DNA of 64,000 nucleotides from Mesodorylaimus sp. YZB2_4 (taxonomy: Eukaryota > Nematoda > Enoplea > Dorylaimida > Dorylaimidae), in NCBI GenBank assembly GCA_030248295.1, contig JASANH010000499.1, forward strand, positions 248,001-312,000, written 5' to 3'. Positions 59,401 through 64,000 of this stretch are shown in pieces (positions within the stretch are counted from its first letter, which is position 1; each line of letters opens with the position of its first letter). The position numbers and the translations under genes are program-made. The notes under the pieces were generated by a model. That model searched no databases and had not been told where the DNA came from. It saw only the letters and a list, made by a program, of their open reading frames with translations.

Positions 59401-61864
59401 TGGCTGACAAAAGAAGCGCCGTTGTAGAGTGCATAAAAGTATCTATCACGTCTGTACTGGTTTCGCGTGGCTCGGTTGTTTCGCGGGTCTGAAAAAACCA
59501 CTTGTAGTTGTTGTGCCATCTTACTTGTCTCAAGTTGGGGGGAGCAAATATGAGAATAAATCGCTGGTTCCTAGATGTGTGTCTGGAGTATCTGTCCATA
59601 TAGGCCCTGTTGTTGATGCCTCAGATTGTAAAGTTACGCTGTCGAATGAGGATGGTTCTTGTTGCAAGTCGGACATTGTTCCGCTTTCAGTTGTTTCTGG
59701 AGCACTGGTAATCAGATTCAGCGGTTTCGAAAATTCAGGGGCCATGCTCGTTTGTGCATTGGTCATGATTTCTGATGTGAGGGGCGATGCATTTGAGGGT
59801 AGCATAGTAGTTGTTGAAGAGTGATGATGAAAAGAATTAGTCAATGTCTGTTGAGTGGAAGGTATGTTGGTCATTGGAGGCGTGCCAGATGTGGAAAGAA
59901 CTTCTTGTTGGGTAGCAGAGAATTTTGTGGCGGCTGTCGTCAGAGATGGTTTAGATGTCCCTTGGGAGACAGAAATCGCCTCTTCAGTTTCAAGTGGTGC
60001 CGTGTAAGTGCCAAATGCGGTTGGTGTTGGACTTTGATAAATGGCGAAATCTTCTAATGTGTGTTGGAGGGCTCTCCCAGTGTTGGCTAGGGTGTTTCCA
60101 AGAGAGTACCGTGTTTTTGTGTCGCTGGATCCCCAGCTCGCCGTTTCTAACTCCGCCGAAGTGCTCAGTTGCCATATGGGAATTTCAGAAGTGGGTGCGA
60201 CGATGGTTTCTGTTTCCCTTGCCATCATTAGATTACTGTAGCTACTTGATAGGAATGCGAGAGACGAGGTATCAGAAGTGCTTGATGCTGGCTGAACTGC
60301 AGCGCTGATCGATGTCGGGTGTTGTGCGCTATTTGTTATCGATTCCTGCGTCGCTGTAGTTAGAAGTGGCCACGCTGTAAAATGGTGATCCATCTTTTAG
60401 AATCACGTGCGTGGCGGCTTGCGTCGTTTGAGCAAGTCTGCTGGTTGAAGGGGCCTTCCATGTAGTTTCTACTGTAGTGGTGCGTATGAAGTGTCTTGAA
60501 GGCATGATACTAGAATCTGAGGTCAAGTGTGTCAGCAGTGTGCTGCTGATGGTTGAAGTGTCTGTGGCTAGGTCTGCGTCCATCAAGGAAGAAATGTCAG
60601 TGATAATCATAGGATTTTTGCTTTTCGAAGCACGAGTAGCTTTGGCTTTAGAAGTGGTGCTTAAGGGTCTTGTGAGTGAGCTCGTCGACATCAAAACTGT
60701 GGCTGTTTCAACGCTATCCTTGCTGATCGATGATACCTCTGTGCTGTACATAACTGTCGAGCTTGACGTTGCTGCTAGGGGCTCTGTCGCGGTTACCGAA
60801 ATTGGCATTGCCGATATTTCAGGAGTAACTGACGCCCTAGTTGTGGTGGGAATCGGGTCGCCATTTGTATGCGTCGTTTCAGTAAATCCACCTCCAGTAC
60901 GTAGTGAGGTAGCTGATGGCGCTGTTGGTCTTTTGATGTGTTTTGAGATTCCGGGTTTGTGGGAGCATGAACTAGAGTGGATGGATTAGCTGAAGTCCAC
61001 GCACTCACGTGTAGCTGATTGATGGATGCAGTCTTGATTATATGGGTTAGAGGGTTGCTGCCGGATAGCTGTTTTGAAGTTGTGCATTGCGTGCATATCT
61101 CTGTGACATTGACTGGGCCGCTGGACTTGGTAGTTGAATCATCGTTCCAAGAATACTTGCTACTACCGCCCGCCATTCCAATCCACATGTCGTTTGCATC
61201 AATAAGCTTCTTGGCCAAAAGCAAATCGACGATGGCCTGACTGTCGATCCTGGCCAAACGACTTTTCGTTCCAGCGGGAGCGATATTGGCGCAGCAGGTA
61301 TAACAACATGCCCAGCTGCAACCTAGTGACGAGTCATATCTGACGAATGTTGACGGCGATACGCTGCTGTTGTAGGATGTTTTAGACGAGGCTGATTTGC
61401 AACTACACGAAGACATTGGAAGACGCTGCGTTTTTCTCATGTTGGGTGGTGGCTCTGGCTCCCTGTTTGCAGAAGACGCTTGATAATTCGAATTGGTCAA
61501 ATTATTGTAGACTTTGATCGATTCAGAAACACCAGGTAGCAATGCCAAAGCAGGCTTTCTGTAGGGATTCATTTTGCAGAATGTTTTTGCTGGGAATGGC
61601 AAGCCATTAGGTTTTAGCTGAAAACAAATCTACTGTCGGTATGACTTATTTTCATCACTGCTGCTTACTCTGATAATCGAAGTAGTCAATTCTCATGTTA
61701 TATTTCGTCACCAACAGGCCCACAGAGCATACAGTATCATTGCTATTGTTGACACTGCAGCAACGAACCACCACCAAAGCCGAGTTTTTGGCGTTTTTCG
61801 AGATCAAAGCGAGCTTCAGGGCATCAATGGACGATGTGTACGCTGGATGGTTACTTTGAATCAT
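56442..61864 (-). pseudogene. Copy D: decayed DEG/ENaC-lectin-mucin channel gene
   Basis: Exon 1 (61864-61670) starts MIQSNHP like copy A but shifts frame before TM1 and then has two stops. Exon 2 (61618 to about 61009) is open and keeps LPFPAKTFCKMNPYRK, CSWACCYTCC and a lectin-like SRLARIDSQ...MWIGM segment, which is truncated: the WND-ICE end is gone and a fused intron remnant GTGAGTGCG...TTCAG of 19 nt follows. The RxKR site is degraded to KTQR. The mucin region (about 60990-58100) lies in at least three frames. Exon 4 (58028-57872) has 2 extra bases and exon 7 (56541-56442) has 1; exons 5 (57150-57053) and 6 (56759-56599) keep the B/C lengths. Exons 8-13 with TM2 are missing. Non-functional as a channel. 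Confidence 0.87.
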
Positions 61865-64000
61865 CGTCAGTCGTATACTGTCGCAATATAAGAATCGCAT
61901 TTGACTCTTTGTGCTGGGAAAGTTGAGAAGTAACTGCCACGTGGATAGCAAGCCTTTATGTTTTACTCTTATTCTAAATTGATTTAGCCGAATGCGCCTT
62001 AAATTATTCATCAAATCGCTTCACAGGGCATCAATATTAAAGCGTTGGAAGCCATTCTCAAATTATCTAGCCTATGTAATTGCTTTTGTGATTTAAAAAA
62101 TCCTCCGAAGTGCTTTCCTGTTGTTGAATGTTTGACCGCACAGTCGAATAATTTTTCAAAGATTCAAATCTTTTCAACGGTAAATTCGAAATCGATCAGG
62201 GGCGTTTGTTGTCATAATCAAAAATTTCGACCTGCCTTTACTGGATGTCATTATGTCAATATAATATGCAAACAATGCTGTACTGACACCGAGCGATTGC
62301 GGTATGAGTGTATGGCGTCTTCTTGATCACATGGGCTGTGTCCTGCGCTTTGAAGGATTTTAGGTTGGCAAACACCGCTACTAGCACTTAGGCTGCTGAA
62401 AACATGAGCTTCAGGGCAACCGCGAGTCTACATACCTGTATAGTCAGTCGCCAAAACTGTACACTACAAACCGCTCGTGGCTGCTAGGTTAGGTGTCTAT
62501 AGAGCGCAGAGATACGACATGCAACCGGGCTACCGCATAATGCTGCCAATTTTCGAGTCATGCCAACATCGTGAGTACTTCAGTACTAGTCAAAGCGGGA
62601 TTTTAAGTAGGGATATGTCATTTGATCATGCTGATAACTTCTACGGTGGACGAACAGTATTTCAGTAAGAAGCCACCTTTCTCTGTCGCTGATACACTAT
62701 AGGACGCGCAGGAAATAAATTCCGCGACAATGCCTGAATTGCCACTCTTCGTTCTACCAAAAGCAAGCTGTACACTCATATTGTGGCTGAAAGACAGAAG
62801 CTCTACTGCTGCTATCTCCCGGATCCAAAACGTAGCGCACTGTTATGGACACTCAATCGTTCGATTTCCTCAAGCATATCTGACACCGCAGTCTTGACGC
62901 GCGGTAAAGTTGAAGTAGCTTTCCGAAGAGTCTGCATTTAATTCGGATGATTGAAGATTATTCTCAGTCAGCAGGTCGGCCATCAACTGCAACTACAGCA
63001 GTAACTTGTGAGAAGCCCAACCTTGTCACCTAACTGAGAACAGTAACTAGTCACCCAGCCTTGTCGCCGAAAAATCAAAGATGATCATCGAAAATCCTCG
63101 CAAAGGGAATTTTGAAGATACTAGCAGACATCGTCACAATGGATATTTATGCGACCACGCGGCAGCTGGTTTTTCTATTTCCCTTTCGATGGTCCATGGC
63201 GCTCTCACGCCTGGCGCTCTCAGGCGGACTAAGGCGATGCAAATATGACGTATTCGTCGATTCATCAATCAGTCGCTGGTTGATGACTCGACGGATACTT
63301 CATCTTGTCAAAAACATAAGAAACGGGCTTGCTCATTATCAGACTGGTGGAATTTTATGCATAATAGCTGCAACCAGGATCGATCAACAAAACGTGTTTC
63401 TAGTAGTGTTGGTTAGTGTGCTGTATGTGACATGTAATATCTATCCGAAGACCAACCACACCTACAGTAGAAATCATTTATTGTCAAATATGTCCCTCCA
63501 CCTCGAGAGCGCATGTCAGCGTCTGACAGTGATACGACATGAACATTTTGGTTGCGGGCGATTGTTCTGCTCCTGGAAATAATAAGCATTTTTCCTCTTT
63601 AGGAAAATATAGTATACTCAGGCATGGCGACTAGTGAATACAGTATGCACTGCACTGCTCCTGGGCGTTGCTTTAAGAAAGTGCAGGATTCTCGATCATT
63701 GTTTCGCTGGTTTGGTTCGAAGTTCAGTGACAGTAAACATACTGATCTACCAAATACAGAAGTCCAATGTGAACTACAGCATATTTCCATTTACATAACA
63801 ACAAATATCGAGAGACCAAAAACACACCATAATCAAGGTTGATTTCGATTTGTGGCACCAATTAAGACGACTGAATTCTGTTTCCATTTTATCAAAACTA
63901 GAAAACATTCACGAAATTTCTTATTTCTAGCAAATAGTGCAATTCCTTCGACCATAGCACTAGCATTCTTCAAAATCGTGCCAAAAGTAACCAAGAAGAA
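61865..64000. other. Upstream of copy D; no gene seen
   Basis: The longest open frame (63112-63582, plus, 156 codons) shows no domain, signal or splice-consistent partner. I find no transposon terminal repeats or RNA genes. It may contain the 5' end of the cluster's duplicated unit, but I could not align it to the 41.4 or 53.8 kb flank blocks. Confidence 0.4.

Noticed and set aside
63112-63582. 156-codon plus-strand frame
   Set aside because: No homology recognised, no splice partners, and composition like the surrounding non-coding DNA.

Overview
The window is animal nuclear DNA, most probably from a nematode or a close relative with a large, repeat-rich genome. The reasons are multi-exon genes with many 50-60 nt introns, acceptors of the TTTTCAG type, a DEG/ENaC family typical of nematodes, and abundant decayed transposons. 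Three spliced gene groups can be rebuilt exon by exon with matching intron phases. All three are on the minus strand. The species cannot be named from the sequence alone.

Layout. 0.7-4.5 kb: a complete four-exon SLC19-type (thiamine/folate) transporter. 5-10.7 kb: decayed mobile DNA, namely a 738-bp inverted-repeat element, foldback elements and a broken LINE reverse transcriptase. 11.4-17.2 kb: a 14-exon cytosolic-type L-asparaginase with C-terminal ankyrin repeats. 17.2-24.5 kb: repeats, including a gag/protease fragment enclosed by long inverted repeats and a 5'-truncated LINE. 24.6-61.9 kb: a tandem cluster of four related DEG/ENaC sodium-channel genes (called A, B, C and D here). It is separated by PIF/Harbinger DNA transposons, foldbacks and duplicated flanks. 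61.9-64 kb: nothing recognisable.

The cluster is the notable part. The full architecture, in copy C, is: TM1; the DEG/ENaC PFPAVTFCNMNPY segment; a dibasic RxKR site; a Cys-rich motif with a C-type-lectin-like domain; a Ser/Thr/Pro mucin-like domain of about 1,500 residues in a single giant exon; then the conserved DEG/ENaC cysteine-rich ectodomain and TM2 with a G-M-S filter motif. Copy B (2,202 aa) is open throughout but has lost the lectin exon segment. Copy C (2,172 codons) is complete apart from one in-frame TGA in the mucin exon. Copies A and D are decayed and lack their 3' exons. B and C share intron positions, phases and nearly all exon lengths, and their upstream flanks also match, so the cluster arose by segmental duplication and is turning over by birth and death. 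I know of no described DEG/ENaC channel that combines a C-type lectin domain with a mucin domain.

The transporter and the asparaginase are housekeeping-type metabolic genes with no evident functional link to the channel cluster.
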